A stretch of DNA of 64,000 nucleotides from Gulosibacter hominis. GTDB lineage: Bacteria > Actinomycetota > Actinomycetes > Actinomycetales > Microbacteriaceae. Position 1 is the stretch's first letter; every line of letters starts with the position of its first letter. This document shows, one piece after another, positions 51,467 to 62,300 of the stretch. The notes beneath the pieces are model-generated. The model saw only the letters and a program-made list of their open reading frames with translations, did not search any database and was not told where the DNA came from. The stretch is taken from NCBI RefSeq assembly GCF_904842695.1, contig NZ_CAJGWQ010000003.1:1-64000 (forward strand). The letters are read 5' to 3'. The position numbers and the translations under genes were made by a program.

Positions 51467-51574
51467 GTTCTCTCCTGGTGTATCAACTACGCTGTTGTTC
51501 GGAGGAGCTAGCTCGAGCAGAAATTGTACTCAACTGTCGAGACACTTTCTCGCCATCCAGTGATTTTTACGGAT

Positions 51575-53704
51575 TTACTCAGCAAACACCTGGTCGGGCC
51601 ACCACGGCACGTGGTCGTGGATTTCGTCAGCGAACCGCTGGGTGAGTGTGCGCGAGAACGCAGTGGTGATGTGGCTCGCATCGAACCAGGTGACGACACC
51701 CCCGACTTCGGGACGGCAGGTGCCGTCGGGGCAGTAGTAGTCGGTGAAATCGACCCAGAGCGCGCCAGCATCCTCGATCTGTTTGATGTAGGTCTTGCTC
51801 ACCGGTTTGTTTGCGGGATGCTGACAGTCGGGTGAATCAAACCCGTTGACGAGCGCGCACTCGTAGGGCGACACCTCAAACCGGGGGTTGTCGCGCACCA
51901 CCACAAATTTCGTATCGGGCGAGGTCTTGCGCATCTGTTTCAGCCAGGTGGGGAAATGCTCCCAGGTTTCTTCGGTGCCGTCGGGTGCCGATTTTGTGCC
52001 GAGTACCACGACGAGTTCGGGCTGTTTATCGGCGATGTAATCGGATGCATCCAACCAAACTCGGTCGCACACATCGGCCGCTTGCAGGCCGGGCTGCCAG
52101 GTGAACGTGCAGCTCGGGCCGGCTTGCACTCGCACATTGAGATAGCCGGTGATCGCGGCGGTTTGATAGCCGACCGGTGCCAGCTGCTGGGTGTGTGAAT
52201 TGCCCACGAAAAACGCGGTGGGTGCTTTGGTGTTGCCGGAGGCGAGCTCCCAGCAAATGGCGTCGTCACCGGGGTTGGGTGCGTGGTCGGTGCAGTCGGT
52301 GCCTTCACCGGCGTAGGTTTGTGCCGCATCCGGGTCGTCGGGTACCGGGGACGGATTGGCGGGTGCATCTGGGTTTTGCGCGCCCACTTGCACATCCAGC
52401 GGCGCAAAATCGGGGCCGTCGTAGGCATCCTCGGTTTCGGCGGGGGTGGGGGTGCTGGTTGCGGTGGCGAATTCGTTTTCGAGCTGCGCCTGCGAACTGG
52501 CATTATTGGCGAGCCGCTGCTGGGTGTGGATGAGCGCCGGTGCAGCGACCATGATCGCGGCAATGGCGATGACGGCCAGGTGGCGGGCGGGGTTGCGCGG
52601 TTTCCCCACGCGCGAGACGGGTTTTTCGATGAGTTCGGTCAGCACAAAACTGAAACCGAACGCGACTGCGAGCACCCCGGTGCCGAACATGAAATTGGGT
52701 TCGGTGTTTTTGGTGAGTTGCACGGCGAGCAGCAACAGCGGCCAGTGCACGAGGTAGAGCGCGTAGGTGTATTGCCCGAGCCAGCGCAGTGGCCCGGTCG
52801 CGAGGAGCCGTTCGGCGCTGAAGCGTGCCGGTGGCTCGTCGTTTCTGGCTTCGGCGGCCACGATGATGAGCACGGCCGAGAGGGTTGGCCACAGTGCGGC
52901 AAACCCGGGGAAGCTTGATTCAACCGGCAGCACGATGCCGCACAGCACCACGCCGAGCAGCCCCAGCCACGACATGAGGTTGCGCATCCCGGCGCTCAGC
53001 TGCAGGCGATTGGCGACTAGCGCCACTAGCGATCCGAGCGCAAATTCCCACATCCGCGCGAACGTGTCGAAGTAGGCGTGCGGCTGGTTGTCGATGGTGT
53101 GCAACACCGACCAGGCGAACGAAGCAATAAAAACGATCCCGAAAATCAGGCCCAGCACCCGGGGCAGCCGGCGGCCACTGCGGTGCGCGATCGCGTAGCC
53201 GAGCAGGTGCAGCAGCGGCCAGATGATGAACACCTGCCCCTGGATCGACAGCGACCAGAAGTGTTGGAACAGGCTCGCGCCACCGAGATCGTGCGCGTAA
53301 TAGTCGGCTTGCAGCTGCTGTAGGCGGATGTTTTCGAAATAGCCGAGCGAGGCGAGCGCATCCCCGGTGAGGGTGGCGTGTTGGGACGCGGGCATGATGA
53401 GCCAGCCCGCCACGAGCGTCAGCAGGATGGTTGCGGCGGCGAGCGGCAGCAGGCGAGCAAATTTGCGCAGGATGAATTGGAGCGGCTTGGGTGCATTGCC
53501 GGCGGTTGCGCTCGCGGTGAGTGAGCGGGTGAGCAGGTAGGCCGAGATGAGGAGAAAAACATCGACGCCGCCCGAGACCCGGCCGATCCAGATGTGAAAG
53601 ATCGCGACCAGCACAACCGCAACGGTTCGCAGCCCCTGTACCTCGGGGAGGTAGCTGGTGCTCGGGGCCGGAATGGGCCGCTGTGCGCGGACGGCTGGGC
53701 TCAT
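51575..53704 (-). CDS. OafA/YrhL-type acyltransferase with SGNH domain
   Basis: 709 residues. The N-terminal about 400 residues form the ten-helix acyltransferase-3 domain (EVQGLRTVAVVLVAIFHIWI near 23-42 with its catalytic histidine; ISAYLLTRSL). The C-terminal part is an SGNH hydrolase domain outside the membrane: FFVGNSHTQQL supplies the serine and WFDASHITTAF the aspartate-histidine pair. Such proteins O-acetylate surface polysaccharides or peptidoglycan. It is in the polysaccharide locus and may modify its product. Confidence 0.9.
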   Translation of the reverse strand: MSPAVRAQRPIPAPSTSYLPEVQGLRTVAVVLVAIFHIWIGRVSGGVDVFLLISAYLLTRSLTASATAGNAPKPLQFILRKFARLLPLAAATILLTLVAGWLIMPASQHATLTGDALASLGYFENIRLQQLQADYYAHDLGGASLFQHFWSLSIQGQVFIIWPLLHLLGYAIAHRSGRRLPRVLGLIFGIVFIASFAWSVLHTIDNQPHAYFDTFARMWEFALGSLVALVANRLQLSAGMRNLMSWLGLLGVVLCGIVLPVESSFPGFAALWPTLSAVLIIVAAEARNDEPPARFSAERLLATGPLRWLGQYTYALYLVHWPLLLLAVQLTKNTEPNFMFGTGVLAVAFGFSFVLTELIEKPVSRVGKPRNPARHLAVIAIAAIMVAAPALIHTQQRLANNASSQAQLENEFATATSTPTPAETEDAYDGPDFAPLDVQVGAQNPDAPANPSPVPDDPDAAQTYAGEGTDCTDHAPNPGDDAICWELASGNTKAPTAFFVGNSHTQQLAPVGYQTAAITGYLNVRVQAGPSCTFTWQPGLQAADVCDRVWLDASDYIADKQPELVVVLGTKSAPDGTEETWEHFPTWLKQMRKTSPDTKFVVVRDNPRFEVSPYECALVNGFDSPDCQHPANKPVSKTYIKQIEDAGALWVDFTDYYCPDGTCRPEVGGVVTWFDASHITTAFSRTLTQRFADEIHDHVPWWPDQVFAE

Positions 53705-53810
53705 TCACTCTCCCTCGGGTTCGTGGTGGGTGTGGTTCGGTGGGCGCACCAATGGTAGCGACGTCGGATGCAAGTCGCGCGTCGTTTCCGGTCAGGATGT
53801 GCGCAAGGTG

Positions 53811-54800
53811 CTACCAGATGCCTAGCGCGATGGTTGCCGCCAGCACGAGTTGATCGCGGCGTCGGCGGCGAAGATGGCGCGCACGGCGAGCCAGGCGAAG
53901 GCGTGATCGAAGGCTGTTTGTTTCGATCTGTGTCGCGATCCAGTGCAGCCGCGCCGAGTGTTTTGCGTCTGCAACCTCGAGTGCGGCGACGACGACATTG
54001 GCTACGTCGGCTCGGTAGGTGCCCTCGCGAATCACTGCCAGGCGGCGCAAATGTTGGCGCCAGCCCTCGTTGGCGCCAAGGACGTTGTCTTCGTGCTGGC
54101 GGTATTCGACAGTTGGTTCGCCATCGATGAACCATCGCCCACCATTGGCGCGGATGAGTGCGTAGATGAGCCAGTCGTGCGATCTTGCGGTGTTGGCGCT
54201 GCTTTGCGGGTTGCGTAGCTGTTGCTGTACAAGCCGGAACGCTTCGGGCCGGATGAGAAAGGTTGAGCCGGGGCCACCCGATTCGAAGGCGTAGTCGGCG
54301 AGCTGCTGGGTCTGATTCTTGACGATCAGCTGCCGGGTGCCGTCGGGGGCAAAGGCCGTAACGTTCGACGAGACTGCCGAGTAGCTGCCGAGGCCGTCGA
54401 GTCCGCGGGGTGCCGACAAAATGTCAAAGTGCCGGCGGAGCTTTCCGGGGCGCCAAATATCGTCCTGGTCGCACAGGGCGACGGCATCAAAACCGGTGGG
54501 GTCGGCATCCCGGATCAGCCGAGCGAAGTTTTTTGCCGCCGAGCCAAACTGGCCGGGTTCAAGTAGGGCGACGCGTGAATCGGTTTCGGCGCGTTGCGCC
54601 AGCATCGGGATGGTTTGGTCGGTCGATGCGTCGTCAGAGACCAGGACAGTGACGTCAACATCGGCTTGTGAAAGCACCGAGTTGAGTTGTTCGTCGAGAA
54701 ATTCTTGACCGTTGTGCGTGGCGAGCAGCACCAGGATGCGGGGACGGTCCCCATCGCCTGGTGGCGAGGGGCTGTGTGCGCGCAAAATTGAGCTAGACAT
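53811..54800 (-). CDS. Glycosyltransferase, GT2 family
   Basis: 329 residues. Typical GT-A motifs: LLATHNGQEFLDEQLNSVL near 24-42, VSDDASTDQT near 53-62 and the DxD-like ALCDQDDIWRPGKL near 107-120, as in rhamnosyl- or galactosyltransferases. The C-terminal third is charged (RLRLARRARHLRRRRR) and ends in a short hydrophobic helix. The ATG at 54800 sits directly behind GAAGG, so the start could be shifted or the mRNA leaderless. Confidence 0.85.
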   Translation of the reverse strand: MSSSILRAHSPSPPGDGDRPRILVLLATHNGQEFLDEQLNSVLSQADVDVTVLVSDDASTDQTIPMLAQRAETDSRVALLEPGQFGSAAKNFARLIRDADPTGFDAVALCDQDDIWRPGKLRRHFDILSAPRGLDGLGSYSAVSSNVTAFAPDGTRQLIVKNQTQQLADYAFESGGPGSTFLIRPEAFRLVQQQLRNPQSSANTARSHDWLIYALIRANGGRWFIDGEPTVEYRQHEDNVLGANEGWRQHLRRLAVIREGTYRADVANVVVAALEVADAKHSARLHWIATQIETNSLRSRLRLARRARHLRRRRRDQLVLAATIALGIW

Positions 54801-54912
54801 CCTTCAGGTAACCTAGCCCACCGTTCGGAAACATAAAATGACGGCTGCGATTGTCACGCTCACGGGTATGATGGGGGTTTGATTTCGGCCCCGTTGCATA
54901 GGACTTGTCTGC

Positions 54913-55953
54913 ATGCGTGTTTTCGTTCAGATCCCCTGCCTGAATGAAGAGGAGACTCTGCCGCTCGTCATCAACTCGATCCCGAAAGAGATTCCCGGAG
55001 TTGACGAGCTGCACATCCTCGTAATTGATGATGGTTCAACCGACCGCACGGTTGAGGTCGCGCGTTCGCTGGGTGTTGAGCATTTTGTGATCCACGCCCG
55101 CAATATGGGGCTCGCACGTTCGTTTAGTGACGGTGTCGACTACGCGCTCAGCCACGGCGCCGACATTGTCGTCAACACCGATGGTGACAACCAGTACCCG
55201 CAAGACCGCATCCCCGATCTACTCGCACCGATCATCGCCGGTGAAGCTGATATCGCGATCGCTGACCGTCAGACCGCGACCATTAAGCACTTCTCGCCGT
55301 TCAAGAAGGCGATGCAGCGGTTCGGGTCGGGTGTGGTGAACAAGGCCGCCGGCACGAAGCTGCCGGATGCCGCATCGGGTTTCCGTGCCTATTCGCGTAA
55401 CGCGTTGTTTCGCCTGAATGTGGTGACGCAGTTCAGCTACTGCATGGAGACCATCATCCAGGCTGGCAACAAACGCCTGCGGATTGCTTCGGTGCCGGTT
55501 GAGACAAACGCCAAGACACGCGAGTCTCGGTTGTTCAAGAACATCTGGCAGCACATGTTCAAGTCGGGTACCGCCATCGTGCGCTCGTTCTTGATGTTTA
55601 AGCCGCATGTGGTGCTGATGACTATCGGCATCATCATGGCGATCATTGGCTTGATCCCCATGGTGCGCTGGTTCGTATTCTTCTTGCTGGGTGACGGCGC
55701 AGGCAATATGCAGTCGCTGTTGCTCGGCGTGATGTTCATGCTGGGATCATTCTTGAGCTTCGTGCTGCTGGTGATAGCCGACCTGCAGCGCACCAACCGC
55801 GTGCTGCTTGAAGACACGCTAGAGCGCGTTAAACGCATTGAGTTTGGCGGCCCGCACGTGGCCGGTACGCAGTACACCGTGCTCGATCTGGGGCACGACA
55901 CCGATGGCGTCGAGGAAGTGCAGCGACTGCGTTTTGACGAATCCAGCCAGTAA
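54913..55953 (+). CDS. Polyprenyl-phosphate-type glycosyltransferase, GT2 (DPM/ArnC-like) with membrane tail
   Basis: 346 residues. GT-A domain (about 1-225) with FVQIPCLNEEETLPLVINSI, VIDDGSTDRTVEVA and NTDGDNQYPQDRIPDL (DxD). Two transmembrane helices follow near 233-258 and 270-295. This layout is that of enzymes that load a sugar onto polyprenyl phosphate. The flippase-like protein encoded 64 bases downstream would be a fitting partner. Confidence 0.9.
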   Translation: MRVFVQIPCLNEEETLPLVINSIPKEIPGVDELHILVIDDGSTDRTVEVARSLGVEHFVIHARNMGLARSFSDGVDYALSHGADIVVNTDGDNQYPQDRIPDLLAPIIAGEADIAIADRQTATIKHFSPFKKAMQRFGSGVVNKAAGTKLPDAASGFRAYSRNALFRLNVVTQFSYCMETIIQAGNKRLRIASVPVETNAKTRESRLFKNIWQHMFKSGTAIVRSFLMFKPHVVLMTIGIIMAIIGLIPMVRWFVFFLLGDGAGNMQSLLLGVMFMLGSFLSFVLLVIADLQRTNRVLLEDTLERVKRIEFGGPHVAGTQYTVLDLGHDTDGVEEVQRLRFDESSQ

Positions 55954-56017
55954 CTCGGAGGCAAAGTCGGAGCAGCCCACCGAATCCGACGCACACACCA
56001 ACGGGCCTAAGAAGAGC

Positions 56018-56983
56018 ATGGTGGCAACAGTCGTTGCAGCTCTACGCAGTAAGCCTGTTCGTTACGCATTTGTGCTCGTCGCCCTTGCAGGTGCTGCCTG
56101 GGCGCTCGCGTCGGTGTGGCCATCGGTAATGGATGCGGTGCAGAAATTCCCATGGTGGGTTTCTTTGGTCTCGCTCGCGATTGGAATTATCTATGTGGTG
56201 CTTACGATGCTCTCGTGGCGCGCGGTATTGATTGGGCTCGGCACGAAACTATCGTTCGGTGCAGCCGGTCGGCTGTTCTTTGTGTCTCAACTAGGGAAAT
56301 TTGTGCCCGGGGGTGTATGGAACTATCTCGCGGTCGTCGAGATGGGGGCGGCGCATCAGATTCCACGCCGTCGGTCATTGTCTGCGATGGTGGTTTCTGT
56401 CCTGATCTCGATTGTGACTGCCGGGGTGCTTGCAATTCCCGGCATTGTGCTAACGGGTGCGCTTCCGCAACCATGGACGACGGTCGCACTCATTTGCATT
56501 CCGCTCGTTGCTTGTCTGCTTATTCCGACGGTGCTCAACCGCTTAATTGAGTTTGCGCTTCGTGTAACCAAGCGCCCGGCTCTTGAATCCCCGCTGCAAG
56601 CGCGTCAGATCTTGGCGTCGTCGGGCTGGGCGCTTGGCGGCTGGATGCTTGCTGGGCTGATGATCTGGTTGCTCGCCATTCAGTTGGGGCTCACTCCGTC
56701 GTTCGAGTCGCTGCTCCTTGTCGTGGGCGGCTACTCACTCTCATGGGCTGTCGGCTTCGTGATCTTCTTTATGCCGGCAGGCATTGGTGTACGCGAGGTT
56801 GTGCTCGCCGCGATGTTGCAAGGAGTGTTGGGCACTGGCGAACTCGTGCTTATCGTGCTGTTAGCTCGAGTGATATCCACACTCGCCGATGTGGCGCTCG
56901 GAGTGGCGGCACTTATTGCTTCTCGACGCACTTTTTCAACTGTCGAGATTGACGGTGCTGTTAAGGATGGGCCAGTCAGCTAG
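56018..56983 (+). CDS. Membrane protein of the UPF0104/LPG-synthase-TM (flippase-like) family
   Basis: 321 residues from the ATG at 56018; an upstream TTG at 55934 is possible. Eight or so hydrophobic segments with the family pattern SVLIGLGTKLSFG-like, LFFVSQLGKFVPGGVWNYLA near 87-106 and LSWAVGFVIFFMPAGIGVRE near 240-260. Members are implicated in lipid-linked sugar or lipid flipping. Co-directional with the GT2 gene; the pair may make and move a polyprenyl sugar. Confidence 0.8.
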   Translation: MVATVVAALRSKPVRYAFVLVALAGAAWALASVWPSVMDAVQKFPWWVSLVSLAIGIIYVVLTMLSWRAVLIGLGTKLSFGAAGRLFFVSQLGKFVPGGVWNYLAVVEMGAAHQIPRRRSLSAMVVSVLISIVTAGVLAIPGIVLTGALPQPWTTVALICIPLVACLLIPTVLNRLIEFALRVTKRPALESPLQARQILASSGWALGGWMLAGLMIWLLAIQLGLTPSFESLLLVVGGYSLSWAVGFVIFFMPAGIGVREVVLAAMLQGVLGTGELVLIVLLARVISTLADVALGVAALIASRRTFSTVEIDGAVKDGPVS

Positions 56984-57016
56984 TTCCGGTGCGTTCGTGT
57001 TGGGAAATGGGGCGAA

Positions 57017-57910
57017 CTAATCTGCGGTTTGGACCCATTCCCAGGTGAGCTTAAGACCGTCTCGCAGCGTGACCGTGGGTTCCCAATTCAGATAGTCGAG
57101 AGCGGCGCGTACATCTAGCCAGTTGGCAGGTGTGTCAAAGCCTCGGTTCTCTTGGTATTTGATCGCGCTGTCAGCTCCTGCCACATCGAGGCAAAGCCTT
57201 GCTAGCTGTGTGAGCGTCGTGGGTTCACCTGAGCCGATGTTGATGATACGGAACGGTTCAGGAGATGTAAGTGAAGCAGCAGCTAAGACTGCCTCAGCGA
57301 TGTCTTTCACATACACGTAATCCCGCACAGTAGAACCGTTGCCAAAAATTGAGATGGGTTTCTTGTCGCGGAGGGCTCGCAGCCAGTAGCCAATGACGCC
57401 CTGTCCGCGTGCTGCTTGTTGGCCGGGGCCGTACGCGTTCGCAACTCGCAGCACGGTCGTTGGGACACCACTCCCGTGAGCGATATTTTCAAGTGCAAGT
57501 TTTGCTGCACCGTAGCGGTTGACGGGTTGAGGGACGTCTGTTTCCACATACGGTGCGTCATTGCCGCCGTATACCGTGCCTCCGGAGGACATGACTACAA
57601 GGTGATGATCTCTCGGGGAGTTTGCGAGGGAGGTCACGAGCTCGCTAAACGCAGATCTTTCGGCCGACACTGCCTCTGGGCTTTCTTCGGCGGTCGCCGG
57701 AGTGATCATTGAGGCTGCCCATACGACGACGGGGGCGGAGAGTAGGTCGGGGTGCGCGACTCCAGCGTTGGTGGCTGGATGTTGACGTGTAAAGTCACAG
57801 TGGCTGATTTCTCGTTCGCGAGCGAGCTCACGAAGGTGAGAACCAATGAAGCCATTCGCGCCGACGAGGGCAAACCCTGGCGTGGAGGCGTTATGGAATA
57901 CTTGCGACAT
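57017..57910 (-). CDS. NAD-dependent sugar epimerase/dehydratase (extended SDR)
   Basis: 297 residues. FALVGANGFIGSHLREL near 13-29 (NAD loop), VVMSSGGTVYGG (serine/threonine), NRYGAAKLALE (YxxxK) and the substrate loop RVANAYGPGQQ are typical of UDP-glucose 4-epimerase-like enzymes. ATG at 57910 after AGGGTTATTGAG; the open frame goes further but overlaps the divergent gene. Only about 19 bases separate the two divergent starts. Substrate unknown. Confidence 0.88.
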   Translation of the reverse strand: MSQVFHNASTPGFALVGANGFIGSHLRELAREREISHCDFTRQHPATNAGVAHPDLLSAPVVVWAASMITPATAEESPEAVSAERSAFSELVTSLANSPRDHHLVVMSSGGTVYGGNDAPYVETDVPQPVNRYGAAKLALENIAHGSGVPTTVLRVANAYGPGQQAARGQGVIGYWLRALRDKKPISIFGNGSTVRDYVYVKDIAEAVLAAASLTSPEPFRIINIGSGEPTTLTQLARLCLDVAGADSAIKYQENRGFDTPANWLDVRAALDYLNWEPTVTLRDGLKLTWEWVQTAD

Positions 57911-57929
57911 CTCAATAACCCTAGCTTGG

Positions 57930-59114
57930 ATGGAGAGAATCTTGGGCAAGTCAAGGCTGCTAGTCCTCGCATCAACGTTTCCCGCTGTACCCGGTGACGG
58001 TACCCCGGAGTTCGTCGCGGATCTCGCGAGTGAGCAGGCCAAGCACTTTGACACAGCCGTGCTCGTTCCTGCCGTCCCCGGTGGTGATCGGAACGAACAA
58101 CGTAATGGTTTCCGTGTACGCCGTTTTCGGTTCTTTCCCCGCAGGTGGGAAGACCTTGCAGACGGGGCGATTATTGAAAACATTCGCACGCGCAAGTCAC
58201 GACTTCTGCAAGTCGTTCCCTTTTTGCTCGCTGAAACTGTAGCGACATTTCGGGCTGTTCGTCGTGGGAAACCCGACATAATTCATGCCCATTGGATTAT
58301 CCCGCAGGGGATCGTGGCGCGTCTCGTGGCGCCGACCACACCGACGGTAATCACCACACTGGGGGGCGACCTTTATGCGCTCAACAGCGGGCCATTCCGT
58401 GCGTTGAAACGTTGGGTGCTTAAGCGTGCCGCTTATGTAACCGTCATGAACGAAGAGATGGCCAAGCTGGTGGTTGACCTTGGAGCGGATCCAGACAGGG
58501 TTGAAGTGTTGCCCATGGGGGCGGACCTGAGCACCGTTCGACCGCACGTGCCGTCCACCGACGACACGCTTCGACTGCTGTTCGTAGGACGGCTTGTCGA
58601 GAAAAAAGGGGTGTCCGTGTTGTTGCAAGCTCTCCGGTCGCTCGAAGATGTCAACTGGGAGCTCACGGTCATTGGGGACGGTCCGCTTAGGGAATCACTT
58701 GAAGCATCTGCGTCGGAAGGTGTGACCTTCCTTGGCACACAAGGGCGCGAAGCGTTGCGTGAGGCGTACGCGAATTCTGACCTAGCACTCTTTCCCTCAG
58801 TCCCGACGGTCAACGGCGATCAGGACGGACTGCCTGTTGCACTGCTTGAAGCTATGGGGTCAGGATGCGCAATTGTTGCGTCTGACTTGCCTGGAATCTC
58901 CGAGGCTGTAGTAGAAGGTGAAACCGGGCTACTGGTTGAGCCAAATGACTCCGACGCACTCGCGACGGCTATTCGAGAGCTTGCCTATGATCAGCCCCGA
59001 CGCAAGGTGCTCGGTGCGGCTGCGGCGGAGCGGGCAAACGAGCGCTACAGTAAAGCGGCCATCGGTAAACGCTACGTAGAGATCCTGCAACACATCACCG
59101 ACCAATCGGTCTAG
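57930..59114 (+). CDS. Glycosyltransferase, GT4 family
   Basis: 394 residues. GT-B fold: LLVLASTFPAVPGDGTPEFV at the N-terminus, IIHAHWIIPQGIVARL near 121-136, then LLFVGRLVEKKGVSVLLQAL and DGLPVALLEAMGSGCAIVAS, with EGETGLLVEPND. These are the marks of mannosyl/glucosyl-type GT4 enzymes. A TTG at 57942 with GGAGAG five bases upstream is a strong rival start, giving MGKSRLLVLAS. Divergent from the epimerase gene. Confidence 0.88.
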   Translation: MERILGKSRLLVLASTFPAVPGDGTPEFVADLASEQAKHFDTAVLVPAVPGGDRNEQRNGFRVRRFRFFPRRWEDLADGAIIENIRTRKSRLLQVVPFLLAETVATFRAVRRGKPDIIHAHWIIPQGIVARLVAPTTPTVITTLGGDLYALNSGPFRALKRWVLKRAAYVTVMNEEMAKLVVDLGADPDRVEVLPMGADLSTVRPHVPSTDDTLRLLFVGRLVEKKGVSVLLQALRSLEDVNWELTVIGDGPLRESLEASASEGVTFLGTQGREALREAYANSDLALFPSVPTVNGDQDGLPVALLEAMGSGCAIVASDLPGISEAVVEGETGLLVEPNDSDALATAIRELAYDQPRRKVLGAAAAERANERYSKAAIGKRYVEILQHITDQSV

Positions 59115-59309
59115 GACACCCGAAGGCAGACGAGCGACTGGCGCGGCTCGATTGGTAGGGTGAGGTATCTTGACGTCATACGCCTGTCGGGCATTCGCGC
59201 CGGAGGTTTCAACACAACACCTGCCACGCACATGGCAGCGCGTGGTCAGTCGGCGCGAGGGCGGGACGTGACTTGACGGTGGTTGGCAGTACTTGATTAT
59301 GGGAGCGCA

Positions 59310-62300
59310 ATGACCAACGAATCGGTATCGCACGCGAAACCGAACCCCGCGGATCCGTCCTCGGCGGCCACTCCCGAACAGATAGCAGCTAGTTCAGGGC
59401 GACAGCAACCGTCAAACTCCGCTTCGGATAGCCGCACTTCGAAGAGAACAACCGGCGCCCACGCAGTTGACCGAAGCAAGTACGTGAGCGACGCCGACCG
59501 GCGTCGGCGTCGACTTGCCATGGCTGCGGTAGGGCTGGGCTGGGCGGTATACGTCGGGTTTGTTGTGGTTTCGGTCCTCTCGTCACTTTTCTCCGGCAAG
59601 GTGTTCGCCGCAACCGACATGCTCTTGCGTTCACCGGCATATTGGGAGAACGCCACGATTGATGGTGAACTGATCAACAGCGTTTCTGGCGACACTGTCG
59701 ACTCGGTCATTCCCCGCTCCATCGAGTTTGCGGATCGCCTCCATCAGGGAGATTTTCCCGAATGGAACCCCTACATAGTTGGCGGTGAGGAATTCGCGGG
59801 TTTGCCGAACACTGGCCTCATGTCGCCATTGTCGTTGCCCTGGTGGATTGCGCCGCCGGAAATTGCCCCGGCCCTCGTTAAGGTGCTTGAGTTTGCGGTA
59901 GTGGCGCTCGGCATGTCACTTTTCCTGCGACGACTCAAACTTCCGGCAGTTACCTGGCCTTTGGCTTCGCTTGCGTTCTGCTCATCGGGATTCATGATTG
60001 CCTGGACCAACTGGCCACAAACTCGCGTTGCCGCGCTCATCCCCCTCGCTTTCTGGGCTGCCGACTACGCAGTTACTCGCCGAAAATGGTTCGCATTTTG
60101 GCCACTTGCGCTCGCCTTCGCTGCGATGTGGCTAGGGGGTTTCCCTGCGCTAGTTTTCCATACCGCGTATCTCACTTGCGCCTACGGTGTTGTTCGTGCC
60201 GTTGCGCAGACGCGGTGGCGTGAAAGCGGTGCGATCTGGCAGTTCTGTGGTGACGCTTTGCGATACGCGGCCGGGATGATTAGCGCTGGGGCGCTCGCCG
60301 CTGTCGCGCTCCTGCCGTTCTATTTGAATTCTAAGGATGTGCTCGATTTTTCGGTGCGCAACTACCGTGGCTCTTCGCTTAACCCAGAAGCGTTCGGCAC
60401 CGCCATCCTGCCCTATGCGGTCGGCACCGCTGGAATGAAAAATTTCACCGGACCGTTCAACCCTGTGGAAGCGCTGTCGTATTTGGGCGTGGTCGTCGTG
60501 CTCTGCGCACTGCTCGCACTGGTATTTCACCGGCGGTTGCTGGTTTCACGCGCGCCGATGTGGTTCTTCGTTATCGCAGCGACACTGTGCGGCATAGCCA
60601 TGTACTGGGGCGGGCCCGTGCTCGATGCCATTCAACAATTGCCGACGATGAGCACCAGCCTGATCGGTCGCTTACGGGCGGTTTTCGGATTCTGCGTCGC
60701 TGTGCTCGCTGCCTACGGTGTCACGACGCTCATGAGTGCCCGTATTCCTGCGCTCGCGCAGAGTGAAACCACAAGCAGCCGCAATGCTGCAACACGCACT
60801 GTGCTGCGCGATCTTGCCGGGTGGGCGCTTGCTGCTTTTTTTGCGGTACTCGTTGTACAAGCCGCAAGCGTTGCGCAAGAAGGTTCGAAGCTGCCGGAAT
60901 GGTCTGCCAGATGGGTTAAATATTCTGCAGTATTCGCTGTGGTCGCACTCGTGATGGTGGCGCTAATTCCGCTCGTGAGTCAGCGCTGGTTCAAGAACCT
61001 CGTTGTAGTGGGGCTGATCACAGTCATGGCTGTGCCCAGCCTACTGATTGTGCGAGCTTGGTGGCCGCACAGCAAGCCCGAAAGCTACTACGCCCCTGCT
61101 GAGGCCTTTACTTATCTGCAGGAAAACCTTGGTGACGACAGGTTCGTTGCTCTCGGCGGAGCATTACCCACGGGAGCGTCAACGGTTTACAAAACTCGGG
61201 ATGTGCTCGGTCACGCGTTCATGACTGGGCGATGGAAAGACATGCTGCAGCAAGTCTATCCGGATGTGCTCGTTACCCCGACATACCCGAGCATCCCATC
61301 AGGTCTACTGGAAGAGGTTATTGACAGTCCGATCCTCGACCGTTTGGCCGTGCGCTACGTCGCGGTGGGAAGTGCTGAATCGGTGCCGGGCCGCCTGGAA
61401 CAACTAAGTACCGGCGATTCGCCCATTGATCTGCGAGCAGATGGTGTGATTCGCAGTGGACAGTTCACCGGTCCTGTTCGTGGCATTCAGGTCACTGCTT
61501 TGGCTGCGAGCCTTCCCGCAGGCACTGAAATACCACTGCATGCGCGCGTAGTTGGGCACGACGGTACCGTGCTGACAGAGGCCCAGTTTTTGTTGCGGCG
61601 GATAGATAAAGAAACATTCATTCCGCTCGATGGCGACGAGTTCTCCGAAGACCAGCCCTGGCACCTTGAGCTTGAGGCCGAAGAACAACCTGGCATAGTC
61701 ACCCTCGGGGCGGATGACCAGGGAAATCTTGCTATTTCAGCTCTTCGTCCCCTCCCTGATGGGATGAATGTGGCGCAAACGGGGAACGTTACTTTGATTG
61801 AGCGCACAAGTGCGCTTGATCGAGTGCGCTGGGCGAATGATGTCGTGGTTGAAGAAGACGCAGCGGCACGTATGGAACTACTGGGTAGCGGTCTAGCACC
61901 GGATATGGTCGTGCTCGAACGCAACCCCGCTAATGCCGCAACCCCTGGATCGACAGCAACGATAGAGGTGCTGCCAAGCAACGATCTCGACCAGAACACG
62001 ATTCGGGTGAACTCAACGGGCGCCGGGTGGGTAGTCGTGGCCGACTCCCTCGACCGATCGGGGTGGACGGCCACCATTGACGGTCAACAGACCGAGTTGT
62101 TTCGAGCGGATCACGTGGGTGGCGCCGTGTACGTTCCTGATGCGGGAGAACACACAATCACGCTCGAATACAAAACTCCTGGCTTGCGAGTAGGGGCGAC
62201 CGTGTCGGCGATCACTCTGGTAGCCGTACTCGCACTTGCCTTGGTGGATTGGCGCGCTCGACGACGCATCACTGCAGAGTCCGCCCAATGCGATCAGCAG

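Noticed and set aside
51500-51574. A TTG-started 24-codon frame after the acyltransferase gene, rich in Ser/Thr with one Cys
   Set aside because: It looks a little like a lantibiotic core, but it has no good ribosome binding site and no modification enzymes are nearby.
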